This document shows, in pieces, positions 48,519 through 62,233 of a stretch of DNA of 64,000 bases. A program made the position numbers and the translations under genes. The DNA comes from Agrocybe praecox (taxonomy: Eukaryota > Basidiomycota > Agaricomycetes > Agaricales > Agrocybaceae). Every line of letters starts with the position of its first letter. Position 1 is the stretch's first letter. Where the stretch lies: the NCBI GenBank assembly GCA_964017145.1, contig OZ024847.1, positions 3,286,001-3,350,000 on the forward strand, in the 5' to 3' direction. A model generated the notes under the pieces. The model saw only the letters and a list, made by a program, of their open reading frames with translations. It had not been told where the DNA came from and searched no databases.

Positions 48519-49722
48519 CTTATTTGTCAATTTCGGGTCTTTTCCTCTTCCCTTTTTCATATGCTTTCTTAGCCTCATTTTAAGACTATAAACTAAAGTC
48601 TACGTTACAACAAGCGTCAGGAAGTAATCATTAATAGCTTTATTGAACTATGTATATGAACTTATCTACCGTTGCCGGGAAGGACTGTAACATAGTCTGG
48701 ATTTTAAAGCCCGGGATATAATAGCATCAGCTTCCCGCTCGTTATAGGAACTTGGAGTCCTAGTAATTACGTCTTGAGTCACGCAATGTGCTGCCTAGGG
48801 GGTGTATCTCTCAAGTATTTGTATGTTTTCTTCATCCGTATGTTGTCCGTATTATGAAGTTGCATATATATGTTTTGGTATGTTATAAAAACATCGAATT
48901 ACCGTATTGATTTATGGTGGATACGAGAGCAACACTGAACTACCATCATATTTTACGATGATATCACGCATGAGCACTCTTTTCTCAAAGACAAAGACTA
49001 CTATGAGTGTGATCATGGGGAGAACGATATATGTGAGTTGAGGTCGCCATTGCATTTGCTCATCGCTAAATGTGTGCCCAAACATGGCAAGCTAAGGTAC
49101 TGCTTATGCCATCGTGGACTCACGATATCTTAATCAACGAGCTGAGCCATTCGGTGAACATCGATCGACTAGTAGAGATCCACATGAGCAAAAGAAACCT
49201 AACCTATGACGACCATCAATCATACCGAAACCTAGTCAATGTCATTATTCAGTAGGTTCTCCTGGATGAGCCAGGTTAACGGCTGGGGTGGGATATTAGA
49301 CCGGCGACTGTTCTGTCTATGACATAGGCACGGCGAGTCGGTGTTGCAAACTAAAAATCTGATGGTGGGGCGAAAGAACTTACTTCGTCTCAATACCATG
49401 TTCCGCGAGCAACCACTCTGATATTTTATTATTATTATCAGTCACCAGCTTCCTATGATAACCCTTTAGTGCTTTTTGGAGTCGAGGGTCTGTCGCAGGC
49501 ACTTGAGAAAGACGAGTAAGACGAGTGATACATGAGAGAAAAAGATAACAAAGACTCACAAACCGAACCATACTAGTACTTTGTGTCCCTTGTGGTTACG
49601 GTTGTGCGAGGCCATTGTAGCTTAGGATCAACAAGGCCACTCAGCGACATGCTCTTGGATACCTTTCTTCCAGCTAACGCGCCCGTCGCTCTCGTACCAT
49701 CATAGCCTCACTAGATCCTTCA
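48519..49722. other. Intergenic with a transposase-like relic, copy 2
   Basis: Counterpart of 29237-30454 with small indels (for example about 15 nt missing near 48750). No additional gene seen. Confidence 0.5.
49380..49571 (-). pseudogene. Transposase/integrase-like N-terminal fragment, copy 2
   Basis: Counterpart of 30112-30303. Keeps GYHRKLVTDNNNKISEWLLA and then EHGIETK. Like copy 1 it stops being protein-like after GIETK, so the truncation predates the duplication or allele split. Confidence 0.3.
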
Positions 49723-50323
49723 TCACTTCCCCACAACATTGGCGACTTCCGCCTTGATATATGTAACAATTTCCTGCATCTACCTGAATCCATCTGGAGA
49801 CAAGATATCTAAATCCCATTGTCCCCTCAAGAAGTCTGGTGGCAAAATACGATCTACGTTGGGCGGTCGACAAAGTGAGGTGTAATTTCGCCTGTGACCT
49901 TTTCGCCACAATAAACGCGAAGGGAAGTCCCAAGCAAGCTTAATCCATAGAGACGAGGAAGGGGGAAATTGGGTAGCATCTGATCGTACCATTGGCGCAT
50001 CTGAGTGTCCGCCCTCCGAAGTTTATCAGGTACGTGTGCCTATTTGTCGTCTTGGATCTCTGCAATGAGGACTGGTTTCTGCTCCTCATTCAAAACCAAC
50101 ATGAAGATAAGAGAGTCTACGGAGTCACGCGCAGAAGTTTCATCAGGAGCAAACTGCGGGGCGAGGAAAAAGGTGAAGGAACCTTCAACCACATGCAGCG
50201 TAGTTGAAGAGCCGATCGTAAGGGCCATAATAGCGAGATTCGAGTAGCGTGTTTTTGATTACGACTGACATTGAAGATTTTGAGTAGGCCTTGCGGCCAG
50301 TTCGCGTTTGTGGAAAAGGGCAT
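49723..50323 (-). pseudogene. Decayed conserved basidiomycete protein, copy 2
   Basis: Counterpart of 30455-31054. Starts MPFSTNANWPQGLLKIFNVS and contains NEEQKPVLIAEIQDDK, RRADTQMRQWYDQMLPNFPL, LYGLSLLGTSLRVYCGEKVT and PPDFLRGQWDLDILSPDGFR. It keeps the Gln where copy 1 has a stop, but shares the frame break after HFVDRPT and the TAG after DGFR, so it is probably non-functional too. A function for the family is not known to me. Confidence 0.6.
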
Positions 50324-50584
50324 GATCCTAGTATGCTTTTATCAGTAATGATACATTTTGGATACATTACAAGTCTGAGTTGAGGGCATACAAGTTCACG
50401 AAAAAGCTGTGCTCGGCTTGATCCGAAGTGCACGTGAAGCAACCAGGCGCTGGGTCAGACTCAAAGGCTTTCGCGGTTGTTTGGCGGGCCTCGGCGTCGT
50501 TTTAACATCCCGATTCCTGACGTATAGGCCTACGTGAAGGATAGTAAAGGCTATGCGAAGGCTGTGCTTTTGGCTCTGTCTTCA

Positions 50585-53500
50585 ATGTCCTCATCTCACG
50601 TACCATCGAGACGACCCAAATGGTTGAAGAACTGGTTCAAGCGCAAGCCCAATGAAGTCCATAAAGCTGAAGCCACATCATTGGAAGGTCCACAGCCGTC
50701 GACTCTGGTAGAAAACTTGAAGATTGGGGGGAGATTTGCCTCGTTACTCTTACCCAGAATGAGCGAATGCGTTGATGTAAACCCAGCCAAGATGGTTTTC
50801 AAGATCCTCAATGTTATCCTGGAAGTAAGAAAAGTAGGTGGTGTGTCAGGAAGCAGGCTTGGGCGCCTAACGACAGGTCTTCAGGAAATCAACGATAACA
50901 GAGACGAATTGCAGGCAGTTCTTCAGGAGACATTGCTGCTCCTCAGCACTGTATTAGTGAGAATGGAGGCAGGCCCCAACCCACGGAGTATGGTTACTCA
51001 AACAGTGGAACAGTATAAGAGGTTCGCTTTCTTTCGATTGTTCTATTACAGTCACTAACTTCTCCGATCTCCAGAGAAGTTGATAAACAACTGGAACGAG
51101 TCAAGGCACTCAATGACCTCCTACATCCAAGTTCATTCAAACAAATCGATTACGAATACTACAAGACTCGGTTGACGAATATTTCTCGAGAGATTGGAGG
51201 GGCAACAAATAGGTTTAACGTGAATCGATTTATCCTCTTTGGTATTGCAAGTCCCTCATTACCGCATAGACTGCTATGTCAGGTATTACAGGAATAACCG
51301 TCGAAGAGTTGCGCGATAATAAATGGGTAAGTAAAACGTCCCGCACAAGAGAACATGCTCCTCATTCTTTTTACAGGACACAAAGCTTCGTCAAGATCTG
51401 CAGCCTTCCAAAATGGCCGACTACCGATTTATCCACGATCATGGGAAGAGTGCACTCAATCTGAGAACCTGCACCAAGGGAACACGCGTCAATATCTTGA
51501 ACGATATAATGCAGTGGGCCAACGATTCGTCTGTTGGCAGTGCGTCAGTCTTCTGGTTGTCCGGACAAGCAGGGGCTGGGAAAACGACCATTGCCTATAC
51601 GATCGCGGATTGGTTCGGGAGGGGGGAGTCGACAGCCCTAGGGGCCAGTTTCTTTTGTTCCCGCCAATTCGTCGAAACACGAAGTTTGCAACGGATAGTC
51701 CCCACTATTGCCTTTCAGCTTGCACAAAAATGCCGTCCATACCGCGATTCTTTACATGGAATTGACACCTCTGACGTAGCACACTTCCTCAACGTTCGAG
51801 ATCAGCTTGAAACAATTTTATTCCAACCCTGGAATGTACAGAAACGTCAGGGCAGGCTGCCAACCTATCTTGTCATTGTGGATGCCCTTGATGAAATCGA
51901 AGAAACGAAAAGGTCTTCGTTCCTGGAACAGCTACTTAGGTTGCTTGAAACTGACAAAATCAATGGCCTCAAGTTTCTGGTTACCAGTCGGCCTGATCCA
52001 GATATTGTAAAACTTTGCAAGGCCTTTCCGCCAGGTGCCGTTTGCAAGCTTCAGGATGTTCCGATAGAAGATGCAAAATTGGATATCAAGACATACTTGT
52101 CCGTCAAATTAGAAAATCTCAAAGGATTTCCAGAGTTCGGTCAGCTGAATGACCAGTCTGCTGGTTTATTTATTTACGCTGCCACAGCGGTGAAGATCCT
52201 AAAAGGGCGTGAGCTTGCCTCTAGCGAGCAGCTAAAGAGGCTTCGCTCTCTCCTTTCATCAACTTCTTCCCACCTTGGCTCACTCGACCAATTATACCAA
52301 CAGATCATGCGCGATGCCTTTGGAGACTTCAATGATGATCCTGAACTTCTCGCCGCCCGTCTGTCTATCCTTTATACTTTCCTTTGCTCTGCTGAGCGAA
52401 TCTCTGCCTCTGTCGCCGCCACTTTGTTGGACACTGACATGCACGTCGCACGTCTTGTCCTGGACAATCTTCATGCCGTTATGTATGTGGAAGATGACAA
52501 GGTTTACTGGTATCACGCTTCCTTTCCTGATTTCATTTTCAATCATGCTCGATCAAATTTTCGCCTGGATGACCAGCATTTCGAATTTTCGTGTAATGCA
52601 GCAGCTCAACAGTCTTCTTTCCAGTGCATGTTTACGCATCATGGTCTCCAAGGAAATTGGACTGCGATTCAACATTGGTGATATAAAATCGTCGTATCTA
52701 TTGGACCGTGAACATGCTGAAGAGCTCCGTGAGAATGTCCATAAAAACATACTGCCTGTGCTCAGATACGCATGTATGCATTGGTCGCACCATTTGTGCT
52801 TGTTTCCCAATGCAGATGACCGCCTTTGCCGTGTCATTCGGTATTTCCTCCAAATTCGCGTCTTGTTCTGGATCGAGGCTATGAACCTGGTCGGGTCAAG
52901 CGGAGATTGTTTTCATTTGCTGCAGAATGTGGCACATTGGTTATCGAAGGTTCGTGCAATCTGTTATCTCTACACCAGACTCCGAATAATGATACTTTCC
53001 TCTCCAAGAACAATAGGCCGGGTCTAGCTAAAGATTTCCAAGAAGTTGCCTATTTCGCGGCATATTTTAGCGGCAGCCCGGCCGCTGACTCGACGCCACA
53101 CTTGTACATCTCGTCATTGGACACATGGCAGTCAGCATCGCGTCTTATCAAGGGGTGGAGAGACAAATTCTCCGGTCTTCCTTTGTATTACCACACCGAA
53201 GGCATTGGATCACTGCCTTTGATGACAAAACGAATAAAAGAATGGCCACGGGCACTCACTTTCTCCGACGACGGTAAGCAGGTGGTCGCTGGATGCTGGG
53301 CTTCTGTGGTGGTTTTGGATACTGCTACTGGCAGGCAACAGCATACGTTCAAAGCTGAAGATATTCGCTGGATCAAGTTTTCTCAGGATGGAACTCGATT
53401 AGTGGTCGCATCTTTGTGGAACAAACATTACGAATGTGTTTGCATTAGGGATGCGTCTTCTTTCCATCTGTTACAGGAGTTATATACCCTCCCCGCAGCA

Positions 53501-55372
53501 GTCTCCACCGAAGAAACACATCTTTTCACGTGTCCGTCGACACTTTCCGATGGATTTTATCAAGCGCAAGTTATGGATATAGTAACCGGCACTTTGCAGG
53601 GAACGGTAAAGATGCCCGAATCAACTGACACGTACAACGTGCTCCAATTTTCGAACATGTTAAAGAGGCTTCTTGTTCAGCATTTGTCTTCATACTCGCT
53701 TGAAATATGGGATATATCCTCAGAATTTGCTTCGAAAACATTCACACTTAAAGGACACTCTGAACGCGTTTTTTCGACAGCAATGTCGCCTGATGGAACA
53801 CTAGTTGCGACGGGCTCACAGGACGCCACCGCGCGGGTGTGGGAGACATTGACGGGGAACGTATTGATGGTGCTTCCACACGAAGATGAGGTTGTCGCAC
53901 TTAGTTTCTCATATAATGGCACACGCCTCGTGTCTGGTTCACAGGATGGAAGTTTGCACGTTTGGGATACGTCAACGGGGGCGAAGTTGAAAGTTTTGGA
54001 CACCAACAAAAACATTGGACGATCAATTGCGTTCTCCCGGGATGGTTCGCGTATAGCCTCAATATCAGAGGCTTCAGTATATGTGTGGTCCTGGGACGAG
54101 TCGGAAGTGGGAGCAGTAGAGAAAAAACAAACTTTTGGTAGCAATGTCGATATAGTCAGGAGCAACAAGAATATTCTTCGCCTGACATCCTCCACGGAGG
54201 TAACAATTTCAGACGATTCCAAAAGGATTATGTCTGCCACCATGGATCATGTACAAGTCTGGGATTCGACAACAGGGGCTGAAATAATGGCGATCTCGAG
54301 TCCTGATCTCCGCGATATGTGGTCAGCCAAGTTCTCTGGGAATGGGGAAAGGCTGATATGGTCAGGACATGCATTTCTGAAGGTGTTGGATGCAACCACT
54401 GGCAATGTGGTATTGGATCTGAAATATGACAGTAGTATCACTATCGGTGAAACGATTGCAATGTCACGGAGCGGAAGTAAATTTGCCTTCATGAAAAAGT
54501 TTTATACCCAACCGGCGTTTGATTCACAGTCAGGGGGAAAAACTTATCACTCGCATCTTGTGATATGGGACGCTGGCATAGAAACAGAACTCGTGGCTGA
54601 TACACACACATGTTTTCTCTCTTTCTCAGACGACGAACGATACGTAGTGAGCGGCTCTGTACCAGGAGAGGGCCCTGGTTGCATTGTTGTTTGGGATGTG
54701 CTGACAGGGGATGTGACCCAAACGATGGAGAGCAACATACAACTTTCCTTGCAATCTCCATATGCCAATAATGGGCGACAGGTTGCAGCTTGCATCCGGT
54801 ACATAACACGAAATTCGGACACTACATCCTTGTGTGAAGTTTGGGATATATCATCTGGGAAACATTTAAGGACAATCAAGGCATCTTATTGGCCTCATAG
54901 TAACTATGGCGAAGAACCTTCTACCGCATACTCCCTTGGATTCCGTTCGGTCAGCCTCTCACACGATGGAAAGAAATTAGCTGCTGCATGCGATGATGGA
55001 TTTATACGAATTTGGTCGTACGTCTCAAACGAAAGTGTCGCCGATGTAATGCTCGTTGGCCATTCAAGCATGCTTGACGCAGTCACCTTTTCCAAAGATG
55101 ATAGACGTATTGTCTCTTGCTGTTGGGATGGATCTGCGCAGGTCTGGGACTTGGATACGGACACCGACAAGGAGAAATACAAATGGAAACTGCAAGACAG
55201 TGGCTGGATTGTTGCTTCCCGGCAGACAGAGCACAGACTCATGTGGGTCTCGGAACGGCTGGAGGTTATGCAGCCACAGAATATTATGACCACGTCACGA
55301 CGCGGGCATGGCGCTATCGGTTTAAAAACGGCCATGATCGGTGAAGACTGGAAGAAGTGTTATTCTCCGTAG
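50585..55372 (+). pseudogene. NACHT-WD40 NLR-like gene, copy 2 (WD40 half open, NACHT C-end frameshifted)
   Basis: The same gene as 31311-36084. Here the N-terminal exons are sound (6-G run at 50726-50731, CAA kept, GT donor kept near 51242), and the exons join as YKR-EVDKQLERV, LFG-ITGITVEE and DNKW-DTKLRQD. Walker A GQAGAGKTT is at about 51563-51589 and Walker B LVIVDALDE is retained. A 2-nt deletion near 52609 (CTCAACAGTCT against CTCAACACAGTCT) breaks the frame at the end of the NACHT region, and an extra A near 52947 changes it again. After that the WD40 part is one open frame to TAG at 55370-55372, with the six residues missing from copy 1 (LVATGS) present near 53802. Without repair or an unseen splice the product would be truncated after NACHT. 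Confidence 0.7.
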
Positions 55373-55945
55373 AATTCTGGGTGCTGAAAACAAGTAAACA
55401 AGAATAGGAAATACTCATTTCCTGGTTATTACTCGCGGACCTGCTACTAACCTAATTAAATTGCCTTTTTCGCCTGGTAAAGGAGGCGAAAAATTGGATT
55501 GCACTCGAAAAATCGCGTGTTTTGTAGAAAAAAAAATAATTTACACGTTAATTTATATTTATTGTACAACGGAAAATTGCGGACCTGTAACTTACCTATT
55601 ATGGGCCTGCCGGGAATTTTATACGCAACCCTATTTCTCTCTGCACGGCCTTCTTCTTTTGCTAATTATTTCCATTCTTGTCGATTTTCTATTTGATGCG
55701 TTCAACAATCAAGCTAAGAAGGTTTTATTATATCATGTAAACATCTGCTTTTAGAGATGCCGAATAGTACGTATACCCTACGGCCACCCAAAACTAAATC
55801 TAGGTTGTAGCTTGTCTGCCGACCCATATCGTAGTACCGGGTGCCAATGACATAAACATCAAATCCGAATCGTATGCAGCAGCATAATAAACCTCATACC
55901 CATTGACGACGTTTTCCTCCCCCACAGCGTTCAATTATTTCCAAA

Positions 55946-56929
55946 ATGCCATCCCTCTCTGCGATCCGAGCTCTAAATACCCAAATTGCAGGCTCTTTCT
56001 CGCGTCCACCTGTGGCGGTATTCCTTGGCGGCACCTCTGGAATAGGCGAAGGCATGGTGCGGTCATTGGCACATCATACGAAAGGGAACGTCGACATCGT
56101 CATTGTAGGTAGAAACAAAGCAGCAGCCACCGACATTCTGGCTTCCTTACCGCCCGCGCCTCCAGGAATCAAGAGAGAGTTCTTCCAGTGCGATGTTACT
56201 TTGATGAAGAACATTTCAGCGACGACGAAAGAAATATTATCACGCTACCCCAAGATTAATTATTTGGTCATGACACCTGGCGTTGCGACATTGAGCGGAA
56301 GAGACGAAACCACTGAAGGGATCGACAAGAAGCTCGCTGTGCATTATTATTCACGGTGGAAATTTCTGTACGACCTTAGAGGAGCTCTGGAGAGCGCCAA
56401 AGAAGCGGGAGAGGAGGCCAAAGTCGTTAGCGTGCACGCCGCTGGCAGAGGAGGAGAGATAGATATAGACGACTTGGATGTGAAGAAGTATTCCTACGTG
56501 CGAATGGCTCTTACTACGCCAACATATAACGATCTAATGGTGGAGGTATGTCCGCTGTACTTATCTCTGGAAATAATTCTAATTCATTTTAATTAACAGA
56601 GCTTTGCTGAACGTTGGCCCGAGCTCACTTTCATCCACGCGCATCCAGGGGGAGTGAGGAGTAACTTGATGGCTTCGTCGACCAGCAGAACAGTGCGTTG
56701 GCTGGCCCCAGTTCTTCTGGTCCTAACGCGCCCAATCACGGTAACTCCTGAAGAATGTGGGGATTACATGTGGCATAGTATGCTGTCCACAGCCAATGCA
56801 CCGGGTGCATGGAGAACCGGATCAGTTGGAGAGGATCTCGGGATGCAAAGATACTATGGAAGCGCAGAAAAACGAAAAGCACTGTGGGAGCACACCATGG
56901 AGACTGTGGAATCAGCACTGAAGAAGTAG
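55946..56929 (+). CDS. Short-chain dehydrogenase/reductase-like protein, paralogue 1
   Basis: Two exons with the intron at 56546-56599 (GAG-AGC, giving YNDLMVE-SFAERWPELT). The Rossmann start AVFLGGTSGIGEGMVRSLA carries the TGxxxGxG-type cofactor loop, followed by IVIVGRNKAAA, NYLVMTPGV in place of NNAG, the Ser strand VVSVHAAG, and then YNDLM where classical SDRs have YxxxK, so the catalytic Lys is absent. The C-terminal half (HAHPGGVRSNLM, EECGDYMWHSML, YGSAEKRKALWEHT) is typical of a fungal SDR subgroup related to NAD(P)-binding proteins without proven activity. About 310 residues, complete from MPSLSAIRAL to TAG. Substrate unknown. A paralogue in the opposite orientation lies at 62626-63611. 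Confidence 0.85.
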
Positions 56930-57230
56930 ACGCTAGGTTATTTCCTTCCTGTTTCCAAGAATACCCCTTTCTCTTCGAGTATACCTTTTAAGTCCCTGGG
57001 TGGGGATTTCGACCCATAATGCGTAAGTAATCCTGTGTACACTGTAAACCCATATATGTTCCATATATAAAATTTCCATAATCCATCAATCAATTCGAAT
57101 GCGAGTTAGAATCCCAAGATAGACGCTCGCTCAAGCAAGCCGTATACCCCCCTCTTCAACATAAACAGTTGTAGCAATTTTCCACTCTTCGACGCTATAA
57201 TTTGGGTCATTGACTATAGCATTTACATGT

Positions 57231-57345
57231 AACGAAAGACGCTATGGGAGAACACTGAAAACTGTGAAAACTGTAGAGTCAGCACTGAAGTAGACGCCAG
57301 GTCCTTTCTTTACGAGTTTTCGAGAATACACTGTGACGCCGTGTG
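57231..57345 (+). pseudogene. Fragment of an SDR gene 3' end
   Basis: AACGAAAGACGCTATGGGAG..., then GTAGAGTCAGCACTGAAGTAGACGCCAGG, aligns with the last 50 coding bases and the 3' flank of the SDR at 56875-56970 (ACGAAAAGCACTGTGGGAG..., GTAGACGCTAGG). Only the tail is present. It is a truncated duplicate lying about 300 bp downstream of the gene. Confidence 0.65.
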
Positions 57346-57990
57346 TTTATCGTCCGTGAAGCATGCGTCAAAAGACTGTTGGTAAGGAATGACACGCCTT
57401 TTGACAATACTGGTGGCAGAATCACCCCCACTCATATGGAGAACCAGATGCGCGTGGCGTATAGCTGACGAAGGCGATCTCGAGAAAATCGAGTCGAATG
57501 AGACACTGGCCATGACGTGGGGTCAGCAAATAAATAGCAAACTCCTCCTCGACATACTGCACCTCAAGAGCAGTTAAACCAGCGCTAGTAGAGGCTACAA
57601 GGTGGGACGTCCTCCAGGACAAGCAAGCGCTCGGGGACGATTGGATCAAGCTTAGAAATGGGGTTTTGGTGGGTATGGAAAGACAACCTTCAGGAAGAGA
57701 TAGATAGATCTCCGAGCCCCACACTATTCGATAGAATGTGCAAAGGTGCATTTCCTCGTTGCGTGTCTATACTGGTGGTGAACGTCTATTCTTCTCTAGT
57801 TTGTCTGGATAGCTCCGCAAATAATAAAAAGGGATGTTGGTACATAAATTACAAACAGCGATGTTAAGCCTAACAATAAACTTGACCAAGGTGAATACGG
57901 TCATATTTAAATAGTATAGCACAGAAACGACTCACCATTCCAGATATTATGGTATATGAGATAGGAAAAATATCATAAAGTGACGAACTA
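57346..57990. other. Intergenic, no gene assigned
   Basis: Open frames occur on both strands (57389-57577 plus, 57422-57751 minus), but they overlap each other and show no recognised domain or clear splice pattern. Confidence 0.5.
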
Positions 57991-58446
57991 TCACACAGCC
58001 GGACTACCCCACCACCAGGCCATAATCTTCGAGATGAACCAGAACGCCAAGAAGACACCAACTATCAGCATAGCGATTCTCCATGGTTTCAGGCTGCCTG
58101 ATCCAATGCCAAAGACCTGACCAGCTCGTTTGGAGGTTTGCATTAAGCTGTTTCCAAATGAAGAGAAACGGTCTCCCTGGATTTACAAGTTCAAGTCAGT
58201 CATGACGAACAGCAACCTTTATGAGCAACTCACAGTCTCATCCAGCATTAGGTTCTGTGATTCCACATCACCATGGATGTCTGTCGTTATCTGCAATGTA
58301 GCATAAGCCTCCAAGAAAACAGGGTGACTCCCTCAAGCCGCACGTACGCCTCGCAGTGTTCGTATTTTGGAGTGCAATTCGTCCAACCGTTGGTCATTTT
58401 GTGATTCATAGACGTCTTCTGTAGGACGCCCTCGAGAAGTTGACAT
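57991..58446 (-). CDS. Bet1/Sft1-type Qc-SNARE (ER-Golgi/Golgi transport)
   Basis: Three exons on the minus strand. Start MSTSRGRPTEDVYESQNDQR at 58446, then LDELHSKIRTLRG-ITTDIHGDVESQNLMLDET-GDRFSSFGNSLMQ with two short introns between. The heptad pattern with Q in VESQNLMLDE fits the ionic-layer Gln of a Qc-SNARE. A single C-terminal transmembrane segment follows (WRIAMLIVGVFLAFWFIS), and the protein ends WWWGSPAV-TGA at 57991-57993. About 115 residues, right for Bet1 or Sft1, which drive fusion of ER-derived or intra-Golgi vesicles. The choice between the two cannot be made safely by eye; Sft1 is somewhat favoured by the FSSFGNSL stretch. It shares a 236-bp divergent promoter with the dihydrolipoamide dehydrogenase gene. 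Confidence 0.8.
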
Positions 58447-58682
58447 GGTTTATTGAAATGTACGAGGACAAGAGTAAGTACTGAATATTAAAGGCTACCG
58501 TGTCATTGTTCTTCAGTTAGTTATTTTATGTATTAATTACCGTTGCTAACGTAAATAATTGGAAATATAATTATTAAGTTAAATACCACGTGATGCCCTC
58601 GGTATTGGGGATCCGGGCACTCTTCGTAATTTAACTCTTTCCTTTCGACCACCCCATCCTTCCTGACTTTGCTTTGAGCAGG
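58447..58682. promoter_or_regulatory. Divergent promoter region between SNARE and dihydrolipoamide dehydrogenase
   Basis: Only 236 bp separate the two ATGs. It includes a perfect CACGTG palindrome (58587-58592), a possible site for a bHLH or bZIP regulator, in AT-rich surroundings. Function is inferred from position only. Confidence 0.45.
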
Positions 58683-60788
<2,106 letters not shown>

Positions 60789-61088
60789 TGAATGTATTTG
60801 AGAAATCGATGCGATAGATCCGACGACACCCATATAGCCTTCGGCATTACTACCCAACACGTCACCGGTCATCGGTCACTGATATTAATGGACTGGGACA
60901 TAGGACACCTGTGTCCTTGCACCATGAAGCCCGAAAGATGGCTATTAATACAATGGTCGTGCGTAATCGTAAACCCACGATGACAACAAAGCTCTGTCGG
61001 GCGCTCTGAATCCATCTATCCTTTCAACTACTACCACTAACACTAACAACCCTTACTTTCAATTTTTTTCTTCTGAAGCACGATTCGA

Positions 61089-62233
61089 ATGGCATCCGAA
61101 GATAGTAGTAACGTACCTCTTATTCCCAAGGAGGAAAAAGAGGGAGAGGAGGTTACTGCCACTCAGGCCATGGGAGAGCCTGTTGTTGTCAAGAAACGCA
61201 GCTTCATCTATAGGAGGGTTACTTATTATTGTGAGTTCGGTTTCTATTCTTCTTTTTCTGGGCTGGTGTTAGGACTTGCTTGAGCATTGAAGCTTGAGCC
61301 TTGAAAGAGAAGGACGAGGAGAATAAATGAATGTACTAATTGATAAAACGTGCTACTCAGGGATCCTTGTCGTCTCGCAGTTCTTCCAAGCGGCGTTGTG
61401 TATTGCTGCGTTTGCGATCTCTGTCGCTGAAAGGAAGAAGGGTGGGGAGAAGGATGGGAAAGATGTGAAAGATCGCAAAGATCTTGGTACGTGGTGTTAC
61501 TAAATGACCATACATCCCATATCAACTCATGGCGACATCGATAGAAACTAGCAACTTCCTTTCTGGGATGTATTCCATGTTGACCCTCCTTTACGGTCTC
61601 ATTATGTGAGTTTCAGTAATCTCATTATGTTTTTTATTGGTGGATTATGATTATTCATTTCATTTGAATAATCAAGCCTCGTATCGCACTACAATGGAAC
61701 CAAGACCAAGATCAACGCGGGCAAACACGTCGCATTGGGGAGGTGTATCGTTTTTTTGAGCGCTCGTAAGTCATGAAACATCCTGATTCCTGACGATTTG
61801 TAAACTAAACTTTTCTCTTTTTTTTTCTCCTTTTTTTCGAATTCAAGTGAACTTTTCCTTCTTCTTCATCCCCGTCGTGGTGGCCTACGCTCGAGGACAA
61901 ATCTCCAACGAGATTGAGCGCCTCTTCGTTCCGGCTGTGTTCATTCTCTTCTGGGTTTCGTCGCTTGCAGGTACGCATATATTCTCATCTATCCTCATGT
62001 ACCGCCTTCCTGCACAGTGCGTGCCGGGGGCGGAGTGAAAAAACGAGGATACTGATACTCGGCTTTTATTTTCACTATTATCATTATTAGCCCTTGTAGC
62101 TTCGCGGATTACCAAGAAGGCCGCTGAGCGCGTACATGGAAATGCGATGGTCAACGACCCGGCCTACCGCGTCGAAGCGTGGACCCTTGCTATGACTGTT
62201 GATGAAGTTGAGGGTGGTATACGACTTGCCTGA
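61089..62233 (+). CDS. Multi-pass membrane protein, uncharacterised
   Basis: Six exons. A charged N-terminus (MASEDSSNVPLIPKEEKEGE) is followed by YRRVTYY-WILVVSQFFQAALCIA (TM1), a lysine-rich loop (ERKKGGEKDGKDVKDRK), SNFLSGMYSMLTLLYGLI (TM2), an HYNGTKTKINAGKH loop, CIVFLSA-LNFSFFFIPVVVAY (TM3), and ERLFVPAVFILFWVSSLA-ALVAS (TM4). The C-terminal soluble tail ends DEVEGGIRLA and TGA at 62231-62233. Every intron checked keeps frame (for example GLII-LVSHYNG). I do not recognise a family. The even number of helices and charged ends suggest an endomembrane or plasma membrane protein with both ends on the same side. Confidence 0.7.

Larger units (their letters stand above)
42976..55703. repeat. 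12.7-kb duplicated segment, copy 2
   Basis: The partner of 23696-36405, in the same orientation, with an offset of about 19.28 kb. The gene order is the same. Left and right flanks are unlike those of copy 1. Confidence 0.9.

Noticed and set aside
52826..55372. The 848-codon open frame taken as a stand-alone WD40 gene
   Set aside because: Its first about 50 codons lie in the wrong frame over NACHT sequence, and the true protein continues from upstream. It is the 3' part of the NLR pseudogene.
57389..57867. Small genes between the SDR tail and the SNARE
   Set aside because: Overlapping frames on both strands, with no domain or splice evidence.
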